Assembly (NCBI GenBank): GCA_002171375.1
Contig: NHFK01000017.1
Coordinates: 30,138-43,027, forward strand
Source: Alphaproteobacteria bacterium TMED109
GTDB taxonomy: Bacteria > Pseudomonadota > Alphaproteobacteria > TMED109
DNA length: 12,890 nucleotides
Reading direction: 5' to 3'
A program made the position numbers and the translations under genes. The stretch's first letter is position 1. Each line of letters starts with the position of its first letter. Below are positions 1 through 6,941 of this stretch, one piece after another. The notes beneath the pieces are model-generated. The model was given only the letters and a program-made list of their open reading frames with translations. It was not told the DNA's origin and searched no databases.

Positions 1-27
1 TATATTACGGTTTTGTACAGAAATTAG

Positions 28-492
28 ATGGGTATTTTTATGCTAAAATGGCTTGTTATTTTTATGTTATTTATTATTAATAATAACTTTTCCTATGCTA
101 TTGATAAAAAAGTTAAAGCTGAGCTAATTCCTCATTGTGGTATGACTAAGGGAGGAGTAGCTACAGCTACACCTGATGGCAAAATATATTATTGCCCCCA
201 AAGAATAGCAAATATAGATTGGAACTTTCCAGGAGCAGTAGATTTCTTTATATTACATGAATATGGACATATTGTATTACAGAGTGGTAATGAATTAGAA
301 GTTGACTGTTGGACAGCATATGAATTTTCTTTGATGAAAGATAAAAAATCTAAAAAATCAATAAAAGAGGCTCTAAAATTTATCAGAGGTTTTAAATTAC
401 CTGACCCTAAGTATGGAGGAACTGGAGAAGATAGAGCATTACTTATAGAAAACTGCATGAAATACGGAGCTGATTTCTATAAAAACAATTAA
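28..492 (+). CDS. Small exported HEYGH zinc-metallopeptidase-like protein
   Basis: 154 residues. I do not recognise the family by name. An N-terminal hydrophobic stretch (about residues 6-23, ending FSYA) looks like a Sec signal peptide, so the protein is probably periplasmic. H77-E78-Y-G-H81 is a HExxH zinc-binding motif, and E91 or D93 in the following NELEVDCW segment is a plausible third ligand, as in gluzincin-like peptidases where a downstream acidic residue completes the site. Mature-region cysteines (37, 56, 94, 143) could form disulfides. The GTGEDRA segment near residue 131 is followed by a short amphipathic C-terminus. An alternative ATG at position 40 (residue 5) gives an equally good signal peptide; neither start has a strong Shine-Dalgarno, and an in-frame TAG lies directly before the ATG at 28. 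The gene ends overlapping the tail of the converging gene by 3 nt. Peptidase activity is inferred from the motif only. Confidence 0.7.
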   Translation: MGIFMLKWLVIFMLFIINNNFSYAIDKKVKAELIPHCGMTKGGVATATPDGKIYYCPQRIANIDWNFPGAVDFFILHEYGHIVLQSGNELEVDCWTAYEFSLMKDKKSKKSIKEALKFIRGFKLPDPKYGGTGEDRALLIENCMKYGADFYKNN

Positions 493-674
493 CTTTTAGT
501 AATTTTTTTCTTTATTTTGCCGGCTAATCTTCCAAGCTTTTTAGCTGGCTCAGGATCTCTAGCAAGTTCGCCTGCACCTTTAGCCATTTTTCTGGCTGTT
601 TCTTTAGCTTTTGCTCTGACTCTTGGATCAGATGCTGCTCTACGTATTGCAAACCTAATAATATTTCTTAACAT
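489..674 (-). CDS. Small basic alphaproteobacterial-type hypothetical protein
   Basis: 61 residues, rich in lysine, arginine and alanine, predicted almost entirely helical. The N-terminus MLRNIIRFAIRRAASDPRVRAKA resembles short conserved proteins I associate with alphaproteobacteria that carry an 'ASDP.VRAKA.E.A' pattern; this is recollection of style, not a search result. Its G+C is visibly higher than the flanking DNA and its codon use is consistent, which favours a real gene over a chance frame. The start ATG has no clear Shine-Dalgarno. It converges on the HEYGH protein gene with a 3-nt overlap and diverges from the cobalamin riboswitch. Its function is unknown; the strong positive charge would suit binding to nucleic acid or membrane phospholipid, but nothing here proves either. 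Confidence 0.6.
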   Translation of the reverse strand: MLRNIIRFAIRRAASDPRVRAKAKETARKMAKGAGELARDPEPAKKLGRLAGKIKKKITKS

Positions 675-716
675 TTTATAAACATGGATTAATTATAAAA
701 ATAAATCTATAAAAAT

Positions 717-745
717 TTGACAAAATTATTATGAAAAAATAGGTT
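717..745 (+). promoter_or_regulatory. Sigma70-type promoter for the riboswitch-btuB transcript
   Basis: A perfect TTGACA (717-722) is followed after 17 nt by TAGGTT (740-745), which keeps the three most important -10 positions (T1, A2, T6). The expected transcription start, about 7 nt downstream, falls at 752, exactly where the riboswitch P1 stem begins. That agreement supports the call. An alternative -10, TAAAAT at 745-750, has a spacer that is too long. Confidence 0.55.
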
Positions 746-751
746 AAAATA

Positions 752-920
752 AATTAGGTGCCTTTAATAGGTGAAAAGGGAATGAGATATTTTAATTTAA
801 ATTGCCTCAGCTGCCCCCGCAACTGTTATTGACGAGATAGTCCAAAATACCACTGTATATAATAATGTATGGGAAGGTTGGATGATTTAAGACTCAAGAA
901 GCCAGGAGACCTGCCTAATT
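752..920 (+). promoter_or_regulatory. Cobalamin (B12) riboswitch aptamer
   Basis: All the hallmark blocks appear in order: AGGTGCC at 756-762, AAAAGGGAA around 774-782, the B12-box core CTGCCCCCGCAACTGT at 811-826, CCACTG at 850-855, GGGAAGG at 871-877, and AAGCCAGGAGACCTGCC at 899-915. A perfect 7-bp P1 helix closes it (752-758 AATTAGG with 914-920 CCTAATT). In this family adenosylcobalamin or a related corrinoid binds the RNA and lowers expression of the downstream uptake gene. The next gene is a BtuB-like receptor, which fits. Length and block order are those of a complete aptamer, not a decayed one. Confidence 0.95.
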
Positions 921-1080
921 AAGTACTATCGACTATTGAGAGGGGATGTTCAATAGAGCTTTAATTAAAGTGATGGTGCAATTATAGCCATTGTTTTAAG
1001 ATCGATTATATCTAAAAACAATAAATTACTAGTTAACACAAAAATAATTTTTTTGTGAAATTTTGAGTTGGAAATTTTAA
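921..1080 (+). promoter_or_regulatory. btuB leader / riboswitch expression platform
   Basis: This 160-nt untranslated leader lies between the aptamer and the TTG start. It contains a 7-bp hairpin (933-939 CTATTGA with 950-956 TCAATAG, loop GAGGGGATGT), a perfect 12-bp palindrome CTTTAATTAAAG (959-970), and an AT-only-loop hairpin (1037-1044 CACAAAAA with 1050-1057 TTTTTGTG) just before the start region. The first hairpin sits where the kissing-loop partner (L13) usually lies in cobalamin riboswitches. The last could switch ribosome access or act as a weak terminator. There is no GC-rich stem with a U-tract, so control at translation initiation seems likelier. These assignments come from reading base pairs by eye. 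Confidence 0.5.
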
Positions 1081-2937
1081 TTGTTTAAAAATAATAAATC
1101 TATTTTATTATCAATAATATTTTTAAGTTTATTCTCTTTATTATCTAAATCTCTAGCAAATGAAGTTAATATTATTGAGCCGATAACTGTTACTGGAAGT
1201 TATTTTCCAAAAAAGTTAAAAGAAACTGGTTCTGCAGTTACAATTATAAATAATCAAGAAATAGAGCAGAGTGGAATGAATTATGTTGCTCAAATTCTAA
1301 GCGCAACAGCAGGTTATCAAGCTTATAAAAGTGGAGGCCCCCAATCATTAACTAGAGCATTTTTAAGAGGTAATGAAACTGATCATACTTTAGTTTTGAT
1401 TAATGGAATGAAAATAGTTGATTCATCAACTGGAAGAGGTTCTGTTGACTTAGAGAGATTAAAGTTGACCGGAGTAGATAGAATAGAAGTGCTTAGAGGT
1501 TCTCAAAGCGCTTTGTACGGATCTGAAGCTATAGGAGGCGTAATTAATATTATCTTAAAAAGAGGAACTAAAGAAAATAAAAAATTCTTGAATATGGAAG
1601 CATCAAATAGATTAGACAAAGATATTACCTCAGGAATATCTGGGAATGTGAAAGATTTATATTTTTCTTTAAATTATAATCACTCTGAGGGTCCTGGTAT
1701 ATCATCTGCAGAAAAGTCTTTGGGGTATGATGAAAATGATAGTTATAATATTGATAGTGCTAATTTAGTTGTTGATTATGATCTTAATTCTTCAACAGAA
1801 ATTTCATTGATATCTAGAGTATTCACATCTGAAGTAGAAGAAGATGATGCTCCTCTTGGACCCTTTATTGATGCTGACAGACAAGCTAATTTATTAGATT
1901 GGCAATCAGCTTTATCTTTAAATAAACAATATGAACTCTTCTCTATGGAAGCTTTGGTTTCTACAGCAAAGGCTAGAAGATATCAGTTAAAAGAAGATAG
2001 AAAATTTAGATGGTATATAGCTGATCTAAGTAGTGTAAAATTAAAGTTTAATGTTCCTATAAATTCAAAAGAAAACCTTGTTTTTGGACTAGAGACTGAG
2101 CGTTCTCATATGGATACGCAAGATCAATATAATGCTTATGATTTTAAAGTTTCTTCTTCTTCAAGTTTTTATTCTTATTCAAATAATACTATAAAAAATC
2201 TTTTTATAGATGGAAGCCTTAGAAGTAACCATCACGATTTATACGGTTTATCTTCAACCTATAGGATTGCAGCAAGTTATTTAATTCCTAATTCTAACTT
2301 TAGACTTCACTCAAGCTATGGGACTGGATATAGAGCTCCAACTTTAGACGAAATTTATGGTTCATATGGAAGTATTTCTATCAAAGAAGAAACGAGTAGA
2401 AGTAGAGATATTGGTTTAGAATACATTTCATCTTCAAAAAATATAAATGCTGATCTAACATTTTTTGCAACACAAATAGATAACCTTATTGGCTATGGTC
2501 CAGCACCTGGATATAAGTTTTCAAATCAAGGTAGTGCTAAGAATAGTGGCTTAGAATTATTTATAAAGTATACTCTTTCAGAAGAAATAAAAATAAACTC
2601 ACATTATAATTTTTTAACAACTAATAATAATGGTCGTTCATTATCAAGAAGAAAAAAACACTCAGGAAAAACTTCTATAAATTATATTCCTCGTAATATT
2701 TCTGATTTGTCATTAAACTCATCTCTTGAATATCATTCAAATGCAAGAGATGGAGCATTTTCTGGAGGACATATTGCTGGATATGCTCTTATGCATAGTA
2801 ATATAAATTATAATTTAAATAAAAATAGTATTATTCAATTTAAAATTGAAAATATATTAGATCAGAATTACTCTGAAGCAGATACTGCAGGCTCATATGG
2901 AAGAACTGTAAGTTTAGGAATAAAATTAAGTTTCTAA
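1081..2937 (+). CDS. btuB: TonB-dependent vitamin B12 receptor BtuB-like
   Basis: 618 residues, the usual size for BtuB. A signal peptide (about 1-26, ending SLA) is followed by a TonB-box-like EPITVTGS (33-40). The plug domain runs over about 40-165, with typical receptor motifs: LRGNETDHTLVLINGMK, VDRIEVLRGSQSALYGSEAIGGVINII. The 22-strand barrel fills the rest, with the classic GTGYRAPTLDEIYG motif near residue 420 and a C-terminal phenylalanine (…IKLSF), the outer-membrane insertion signal. It imports corrinoids across the outer membrane using TonB-ExbBD energy. The TTG start is forced: the codon just before it is an in-frame TAA (1078-1080), the next in-frame Met lies far beyond the signal peptide, and GGA at 1070-1072 is a weak ribosome site. 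The cobalamin riboswitch upstream makes B12, rather than iron-siderophore, the likely substrate. Confidence 0.93.
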   Translation: MFKNNKSILLSIIFLSLFSLLSKSLANEVNIIEPITVTGSYFPKKLKETGSAVTIINNQEIEQSGMNYVAQILSATAGYQAYKSGGPQSLTRAFLRGNETDHTLVLINGMKIVDSSTGRGSVDLERLKLTGVDRIEVLRGSQSALYGSEAIGGVINIILKRGTKENKKFLNMEASNRLDKDITSGISGNVKDLYFSLNYNHSEGPGISSAEKSLGYDENDSYNIDSANLVVDYDLNSSTEISLISRVFTSEVEEDDAPLGPFIDADRQANLLDWQSALSLNKQYELFSMEALVSTAKARRYQLKEDRKFRWYIADLSSVKLKFNVPINSKENLVFGLETERSHMDTQDQYNAYDFKVSSSSSFYSYSNNTIKNLFIDGSLRSNHHDLYGLSSTYRIAASYLIPNSNFRLHSSYGTGYRAPTLDEIYGSYGSISIKEETSRSRDIGLEYISSSKNINADLTFFATQIDNLIGYGPAPGYKFSNQGSAKNSGLELFIKYTLSEEIKINSHYNFLTTNNNGRSLSRRKKHSGKTSINYIPRNISDLSLNSSLEYHSNARDGAFSGGHIAGYALMHSNINYNLNKNSIIQFKIENILDQNYSEADTAGSYGRTVSLGIKLSF

Positions 2938-2950
2938 ATTCATAAAAAAT

Positions 2951-2993
2951 AAATATGCTTTAATTATTAAATTTTATAAGTTGAAGCATATTT
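2951..2993 (-). terminator. Inverted repeat between btuB and the aminotransferase gene
   Basis: A perfect 10-bp inverted repeat (2951-2960 AAATATGCTT with 2984-2993 AAGCATATTT) separated by 23 nt. Read on the minus strand it is followed by a T-rich run (ATTTTTTAT), so it could terminate the aminotransferase transcript; it may also help end btuB from the other side. The downstream arm lies inside the last codons of the aminotransferase gene. The stem is AT-rich and the loop long, so strength is doubtful. Confidence 0.4.
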
Positions 2994-3824
2994 ACTATAT
3001 AAATTAATAGCTTTTTTACAAACTGCTCCTATTTCAAAATCAACTTTGTTAATTTTTCTAACAGGTAAAACTTTTCCAAAGTTTCCAGTGCTAAATACTT
3101 CATCAGCAGATAACAGATCATCAACACTAATACGGGTTTCTAAAACATCTATTCCTTCTTCTTTTAACAAGGAAATGACTCTTTGTTTTGTAATTCCATT
3201 AAGAAAAGTTTTATTCCACTCTGGTGTTATAACTCTCTCAGATTTAACAATAAATAGATTAGCACTTCCAAACTCAACTATGTTCTCTTCGCCATCTCGC
3301 ATAACTACATTATCGAAACCATTTGACTTAGCTTCAGATAATGCAAGTGATGTATTCGCATATAAACATGACGCTTTTGCTAATGTAGGGGCCGTCAAAG
3401 GATGAGGCCGTCTATAAGAGCTCAGCATTGCTGTAAATCCACTAAGATCTGGCATAGGCGCTCTAAAAATAGTAATTACCAGTTTACTAGATTTAGCTTC
3501 TGGAATTAAGAATCCTTCATCACAGAAAATACTTGGTCTTATATATAACTCGGCACCATTTTCAAAATAAGTTACACCTTCTTTACATAAGTTAATTAAT
3601 TCTTCCTTACTAATAGGTAAACTCAAACCAAATATTTTAGAGGAGTTTATCAACCTTTCGCAGTGTTTATGAAGATCTGGAATTGAATTTTTATATGCTC
3701 TTGCTCCATCAAAAATAGTACTACCATGCATATAAGATTGACTCATGGAAGACATTATGGGCTTTAAGCCGTCATTCCACTTACCATTAAACCATACTAT
3801 AGAATTTTTACCTTCAGTATTCAA
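2967..3824 (-). CDS. Class IV PLP aminotransferase (branched-chain/D-amino acid type)
   Basis: 285 residues, the full length of fold-type IV aminotransferases (IlvE, D-amino acid aminotransferase, aminodeoxychorismate lyase). The opening WFNGKW…YMHGSTIFDGARAY is the typical start of the family. K150 in PTLAKAS is the expected Schiff-base lysine for PLP. E184 in NIVEFGSANLF is the glutamate that contacts the PLP ring nitrogen. LNGITKQRVI (208-217) is the phosphate-binding segment, and STGNFGKVLPV (245-255) is the usual C-terminal signature. It would move an amino group between a 2-oxo acid and an amino acid; branched-chain transamination is the commonest annotation for such sequences, but the specificity cannot be read here. 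It follows the hydratase gene on the same strand with an 8-nt gap, so the two are almost surely co-transcribed. Confidence 0.85.
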   Translation of the reverse strand: MNTEGKNSIVWFNGKWNDGLKPIMSSMSQSYMHGSTIFDGARAYKNSIPDLHKHCERLINSSKIFGLSLPISKEELINLCKEGVTYFENGAELYIRPSIFCDEGFLIPEAKSSKLVITIFRAPMPDLSGFTAMLSSYRRPHPLTAPTLAKASCLYANTSLALSEAKSNGFDNVVMRDGEENIVEFGSANLFIVKSERVITPEWNKTFLNGITKQRVISLLKEEGIDVLETRISVDDLLSADEVFSTGNFGKVLPVRKINKVDFEIGAVCKKAINLYSKYASTYKI

Positions 3825-3832
3825 TTGACTTA

Positions 3833-4612
3833 TTAGAAAATATTCAAAGAGACATTGTTTAATTTATCAATATGAGCTTCAACTTTGTCACCACTCTTAG
3901 GCCAGCAAGTTGTACTAATTGAGCCAGTTAAAACAATATCTCCTGCATATAGTTTTCTTCCTCTTTTTATTAAATTATTAACTAGATATAAAACAGAATT
4001 AAGAGGATGTTGCAAAACATTTTTTCCTTTACCTCTTCCAAAAATATTATCTGAAACTATCAGTTCTCCTTCTAATTCATCTAAAGTCATTAAATCCATC
4101 TCAATAGGCTCTCCAATTACGCATCCATGGTTCATTGAATTTTGAGCTATAAGTTTTTCAAAGGTTATATTAGCGCCAGAATTTCTATCATCAACAATTT
4201 CGAGAGCAATCATAACTTCTTTTAAATACGGTGTTATTTCTTCTTTGCTATTAAAGCCATTTATTTTAGAAGGAATATCCTTATGGATTTTTAACGCAAT
4301 TTCTGCTTCTACTCCCAAGTGACAATAATTCTCCAATTTAAGTGAGACATTATTCTTATAAATCAAAGAGTTTAGAATAGCTCCTTCTACAGGGTTATCT
4401 ACGCCAACTAGTTTCTGCATTTCAGGGTTTGTTAAGGCAACTTTCCAACCCCCAATTTCTCCAAAACCATTTTTTTTCTTTAAATTAATAAATGAATCTT
4501 GAATTAAATATGCTTCATCAACATTTTTAATCTCAATACTATTATCAAATTCATAAGACAAAAGATTCTTACAATTATTATATAAAATATTTATTTTATC
4601 TTGAACATTCAT
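3833..4612 (-). CDS. 2-keto-4-pentenoate hydratase-family protein (MhpD/HpcG type)
   Basis: 259 residues, the standard length for this branch of the fumarylacetoacetase superfamily. GGWKVAL (54-60), VEAEIAL (101-107, with E102 and E104 as likely metal ligands), ALEIVDDR (136-143, E138 the third likely ligand) and LYAGDIVLTGS (221-231) are all present and in order. Members of the family add water to 2-hydroxydienoates in meta-cleavage pathways or decarboxylate oxalocrotonate, using Mg2+ or Mn2+. No ring-cleavage dioxygenase or aldolase is nearby, so an aromatic pathway is not supported locally. Pairing with an aminotransferase instead suggests handling of an unsaturated or substituted 2-oxo acid. 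It is the first gene of a two-gene minus-strand unit that starts in the divergent gap at 4613-4731. Confidence 0.82.
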   Translation of the reverse strand: MNVQDKINILYNNCKNLLSYEFDNSIEIKNVDEAYLIQDSFINLKKKNGFGEIGGWKVALTNPEMQKLVGVDNPVEGAILNSLIYKNNVSLKLENYCHLGVEAEIALKIHKDIPSKINGFNSKEEITPYLKEVMIALEIVDDRNSGANITFEKLIAQNSMNHGCVIGEPIEMDLMTLDELEGELIVSDNIFGRGKGKNVLQHPLNSVLYLVNNLIKRGRKLYAGDIVLTGSISTTCWPKSGDKVEAHIDKLNNVSLNIF

Positions 4613-4731
4613 TTGAAAAACTGTTTCTAATTATTTAAAAGTGAAATACTATTTGTTCTTTAATTATTACTCATAAAAGTATAGCATATTTCTTATTAAG
4701 CTATATAAACTTTATTTATAATGGAGAGTTA
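4613..4731. promoter_or_regulatory. Divergent promoter region
   Basis: 119 nt between head-to-head genes. For the minus strand, a TATACT (complement of 4678-4683) is a fair -10 with a leader of roughly 60 nt and no clear -35. For the plus strand, TATAAA at 4704-4709 is a possible -10, also without a good -35; TATAAT at 4717-4722 is too close to the ribosome site. GGAGAG at 4723-4728 is a good Shine-Dalgarno for the ATG at 4732. The whole region is very AT-rich, so individual boxes are weak evidence. Confidence 0.35.
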
Positions 4732-5343
4732 ATGTCAGAAGATTTATATGGAGAAGGAGATGATAATTCCGGAACAGTATTTAGAGATACTATTATGCTG
4801 GCATTAGCAGGATTTGTATCTCTTGTTGTATTATTATTACCATTCATTAATCCTCCAGCAGAAACTGAGTCAACGAAATCAGACCCACCCGGTAATGTTA
4901 TAATTGAAGTCTTTTGGCCTGAAGATAGAGATGTAGATGTTGATTTATGGGTAAAAGCACCTGATGATATACCAGTTGGATATTCTAATAGAGGAGGATT
5001 ATTTTTTAATTTACTAAGAGATGATTTAGGTGTTTACAAAGACCCAACTCCAATTAATTATGAAGTTGCTTATAGTCGAGGCATTAATCCTGGTGAGCAT
5101 ATTGTAAACCTTCATCTCTATAGAGAGGATCTCTCAGCATTTGACCCTTTTGAAGCTAAAGTAGTTGTAACTGTAGTAAACCCTAATACAAAAATACGTC
5201 AACAGCTTCTGGAATCAACAGTTTTACTTGATGAAATAGGAAAAGAATTAACAATTTTTAGATTTAAATTAGATGAAGAAGGTAATTTAAATAAAGAAAG
5301 CCTTAATAATAAATTTGTTCAATTAAGGTCTGGCTCAAAATAA
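4732..5343 (+). CDS. ExbD-like single-TM protein with periplasmic beta-domain (copy 1)
   Basis: 203 residues. A short acidic cytoplasmic N-terminus is followed by FRD (17-19) and one transmembrane helix (about 20-39), the same layout as ExbD/TolR, where an aspartate at the start of the helix carries protons; D19 would be that residue. A linker (40-54) leads to a periplasmic domain beginning IIEVFWPEDRDVDVDLWVKAPDD and containing NLLRDD, TPINYEV and PGEHIVNLHLY. That spacing resembles YfaP/DUF2135-type beta sandwiches ('W…DVDLHV.dP…PE…G.Y.v.v..Y'), possibly metal-binding through the aspartates. The ExbD peptidoglycan/TonB-binding fold is not evident. It is clearly homologous along its length to the protein at 9086-9685, about half identical by eye, but has no adjacent channel subunit. 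It heads a plus-strand run; the DUF4177-like gene follows after 10 nt. Function unknown. Confidence 0.82.
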   Translation: MSEDLYGEGDDNSGTVFRDTIMLALAGFVSLVVLLLPFINPPAETESTKSDPPGNVIIEVFWPEDRDVDVDLWVKAPDDIPVGYSNRGGLFFNLLRDDLGVYKDPTPINYEVAYSRGINPGEHIVNLHLYREDLSAFDPFEAKVVVTVVNPNTKIRQQLLESTVLLDEIGKELTIFRFKLDEEGNLNKESLNNKFVQLRSGSK

Positions 5344-5353
5344 TTAACAAATC

Positions 5354-5536
5354 ATGAAAACATTTAAATATAAAATACTAAAAGTTAAACTAGAAGATAT
5401 GCCTGAAGAACTTTTATCGCACTTTCCCCTTTTAGATATGGGAAGAGAAGGCTGGGAACTTATAGAGGTAATAAGAGTTGATATCAATAATGATTATTCT
5501 TATTACCATTATTTCAAGAAAGAAATTTTGAAATAA
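5354..5536 (+). CDS. DUF4177-like small protein
   Basis: 60 residues, no signal peptide, so probably cytoplasmic. The pattern is that of DUF4177: an initial strand (FKYKILKVKL), a short helix, GREGWEL (30-36) with the diagnostic GWEL, a strand (IEVIRVD), then a closing strand ending HYFKKE, matching the family's '(F)KR' finish. DUF4177 proteins are small alpha/beta proteins of unknown function. The start ATG lacks a visible Shine-Dalgarno; with a 10-nt gap from the preceding ExbD-like gene, translation may be coupled. The role in this unit is unknown. Confidence 0.7.
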   Translation: MKTFKYKILKVKLEDMPEELLSHFPLLDMGREGWELIEVIRVDINNDYSYYHYFKKEILK

Positions 5537-5571
5537 ATTTATTTTATATTTTTAAATGATAGTATGTAATT

Positions 5572-6297
5572 ATGTATACATTTAAAACAATAATAATATT
5601 ATTACTTTTTATTTTTCTAAATATTAACATAGTATTTAGTCAATCTACAGAACTTAGAGAATCATTAAAAAACACAAAGACATTCTATAAAGAAGGTAAA
5701 TTAAATGAAGCTGTAAATGCAGCTCTAATTGCAATTGAATTTTCAAAAAAAGATTTTGGTAAAGAACATTACTATACCGCTACATTAATAGAAAATTTAG
5801 GAATTATACAATATGAATTACTATTGTATGAAGATGCTAAGAAATCTTTTATGGAAGTCCTCAATATAAGAAAAATTACTCTTAATCAAGATCATATAGA
5901 TATAGCTGAGTCATTAAATTATATTGCTTTAACAAATAGAAAATTACTTCAATATAAGGAAGCTATTAATTATCATAATGAAGCTTTATTAGTAATGTCG
6001 AGATCTATAACTAAATCTAATCCGCATGCTATGAATGAAAAAAATAGAAAAGGCGCAATATTTAAGGCAAGTGCATTACATACAAAAGCATTAATAGAAA
6101 TAAAAAATAAAAATATAAGCGACGCTTTAGGATTGCTAAAAACTTCCTCTAAAATCTTTTATAACACACTGGGTAAGGATAAAAGCCAACTTATAGAAAG
6201 TTATGAAGAATTAATTAAGTTAGCATTAGATATAAATGATTTAGATTTAGCTAATAAAACTAAAAAGAAACTTAAAAACTTAGATAAGGGGATTTGA
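5572..6297 (+). CDS. Exported TPR-repeat protein
   Basis: 241 residues. A signal peptide (about 1-23, ending VFSQ) indicates export to the periplasm. The rest reads as about five tetratricopeptide repeats of the longer kinesin-light-chain type (approximately 28-61, 70-103, 112-145, 165-198, 204-237), shown by LNEAVNAALIAIE, YEDAKKSFMEVLNIR and YKEAINYHNEALLVM at the expected register. TPR arrays are protein-binding scaffolds, so it is probably a periplasmic assembly or partner-recognition factor. It shares a strand with the ExbD-like gene upstream, 35 nt after the DUF4177-like gene, and its stop overlaps the start of the next gene (TTGA). The binding partner is not deducible. Confidence 0.8.
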   Translation: MYTFKTIIILLLFIFLNINIVFSQSTELRESLKNTKTFYKEGKLNEAVNAALIAIEFSKKDFGKEHYYTATLIENLGIIQYELLLYEDAKKSFMEVLNIRKITLNQDHIDIAESLNYIALTNRKLLQYKEAINYHNEALLVMSRSITKSNPHAMNEKNRKGAIFKASALHTKALIEIKNKNISDALGLLKTSSKIFYNTLGKDKSQLIESYEELIKLALDINDLDLANKTKKKLKNLDKGI

Positions 6298-6941
6298 ATA
6301 TTAAAGAAAATACTATCGATATTTATATAGATTTTAAAAGTCCTTATGCGTATTTAGCAGTTGAGCCAAGTATTATTTTTTCTAAAGAAAATAAATTAAA
6401 TATAAATTGGTTGCCATATGTATTAGAAATTCCTGATTTCTTAGGTAGCGCCAAAGTAGATGATAATGGAAGTATTCTAGAAAGTAATAGAAATGATCAT
6501 CAATGGAGAAGAGTCAAGTACTCTTATATGGACTGCAGACGTTATGCTAATACAAGAAATATTACTGTTCGAGGCCCTCAAAAAATATGGAATACAGAAT
6601 TAATATCAATTGCTTTATTATGGACAAAAATAAATAATCATGAACTTACAGAATTATTTATTAATTATGTATTTAAAAATTTTTGGAAAAGAGAATTAGA
6701 TTTAGAAAAAGTTTCTGTAATAATTGAGACATTCAAAAAAATGGGTATTAATTATTCTGAATTCAAAGAATGGTCTATTAGTGAAGGAAAAAAAGAATTA
6801 GAAATAATAACAAATACTGCTCATCAGAATGGCGTATTTGGTGTACCCAGTTATTTAATTAAAAATGAATTATTTTGGGGAAGAGAACAACTACCTATGA
6901 TTAAAGCGAGGTTAACTGGTGATTATTCTAAATTAATTTAA
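6294..6941 (+). CDS. 2-hydroxychromene-2-carboxylate isomerase / kappa-GST-like protein
   Basis: 215 residues, a thioredoxin-fold DsbA-like protein without a CxxC. IDFKSPYAYLA (12-22) supplies S16, the position of the catalytic serine that activates glutathione in kappa-class GSTs and HCCA isomerases. GVFGVPSYLI (180-189) contains the cis-proline P185, and LFWGREQL (193-200) is the family's C-terminal signature. There is no signal peptide, so it is cytoplasmic. HCCA isomerase itself works in naphthalene degradation, which has no support here; a glutathione-dependent isomerase or transferase of unknown substrate is safer. The start is TTG, overlapping the preceding TGA by two bases; AAGG at 6286-6289 is a closely spaced ribosome site. 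An ATT codon at 6300 has better spacing but is a rare start. It converges on the next gene with a 9-nt overlap. Confidence 0.8.
   Translation: MNIKENTIDIYIDFKSPYAYLAVEPSIIFSKENKLNINWLPYVLEIPDFLGSAKVDDNGSILESNRNDHQWRRVKYSYMDCRRYANTRNITVRGPQKIWNTELISIALLWTKINNHELTELFINYVFKNFWKRELDLEKVSVIIETFKKMGINYSEFKEWSISEGKKELEIITNTAHQNGVFGVPSYLIKNELFWGREQLPMIKARLTGDYSKLI

Noticed and set aside
1..80. Possible 3' ends of an upstream gene (frame 1 ends with TAG at 25-27; frame 3 stays open to TAA at 78-80)
   Set aside because: Too few codons are visible to tell which frame, if any, is coding.
189..458. 89-codon frame on the minus strand
   Set aside because: It lies entirely antisense to the HEYGH protein gene, lacks a ribosome site and shows no recognisable features.
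946..987. A 13-codon frame (MFNRALIKVMVQL) in the btuB leader, just after GAGAGGGG
   Set aside because: The purine run abuts the ATG with no spacing and lies in a hairpin loop; the peptide has no regulatory codon pattern. Chance is likelier than a leader peptide.
1037..1057. CACAAAAA/TTTTTGTG hairpin as an intrinsic terminator of the riboswitch
   Set aside because: The stem is nearly all A-U and no U-tract follows, so it cannot be a convincing terminator; kept only as part of the expression platform.
3046..3405. 119-codon plus-strand frame inside the aminotransferase gene
   Set aside because: Antisense shadow of a gene whose protein has full family motifs.
3885..4145. 86-codon plus-strand frame inside the hydratase gene
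   Set aside because: Antisense shadow; its composition follows from the real gene on the other strand.
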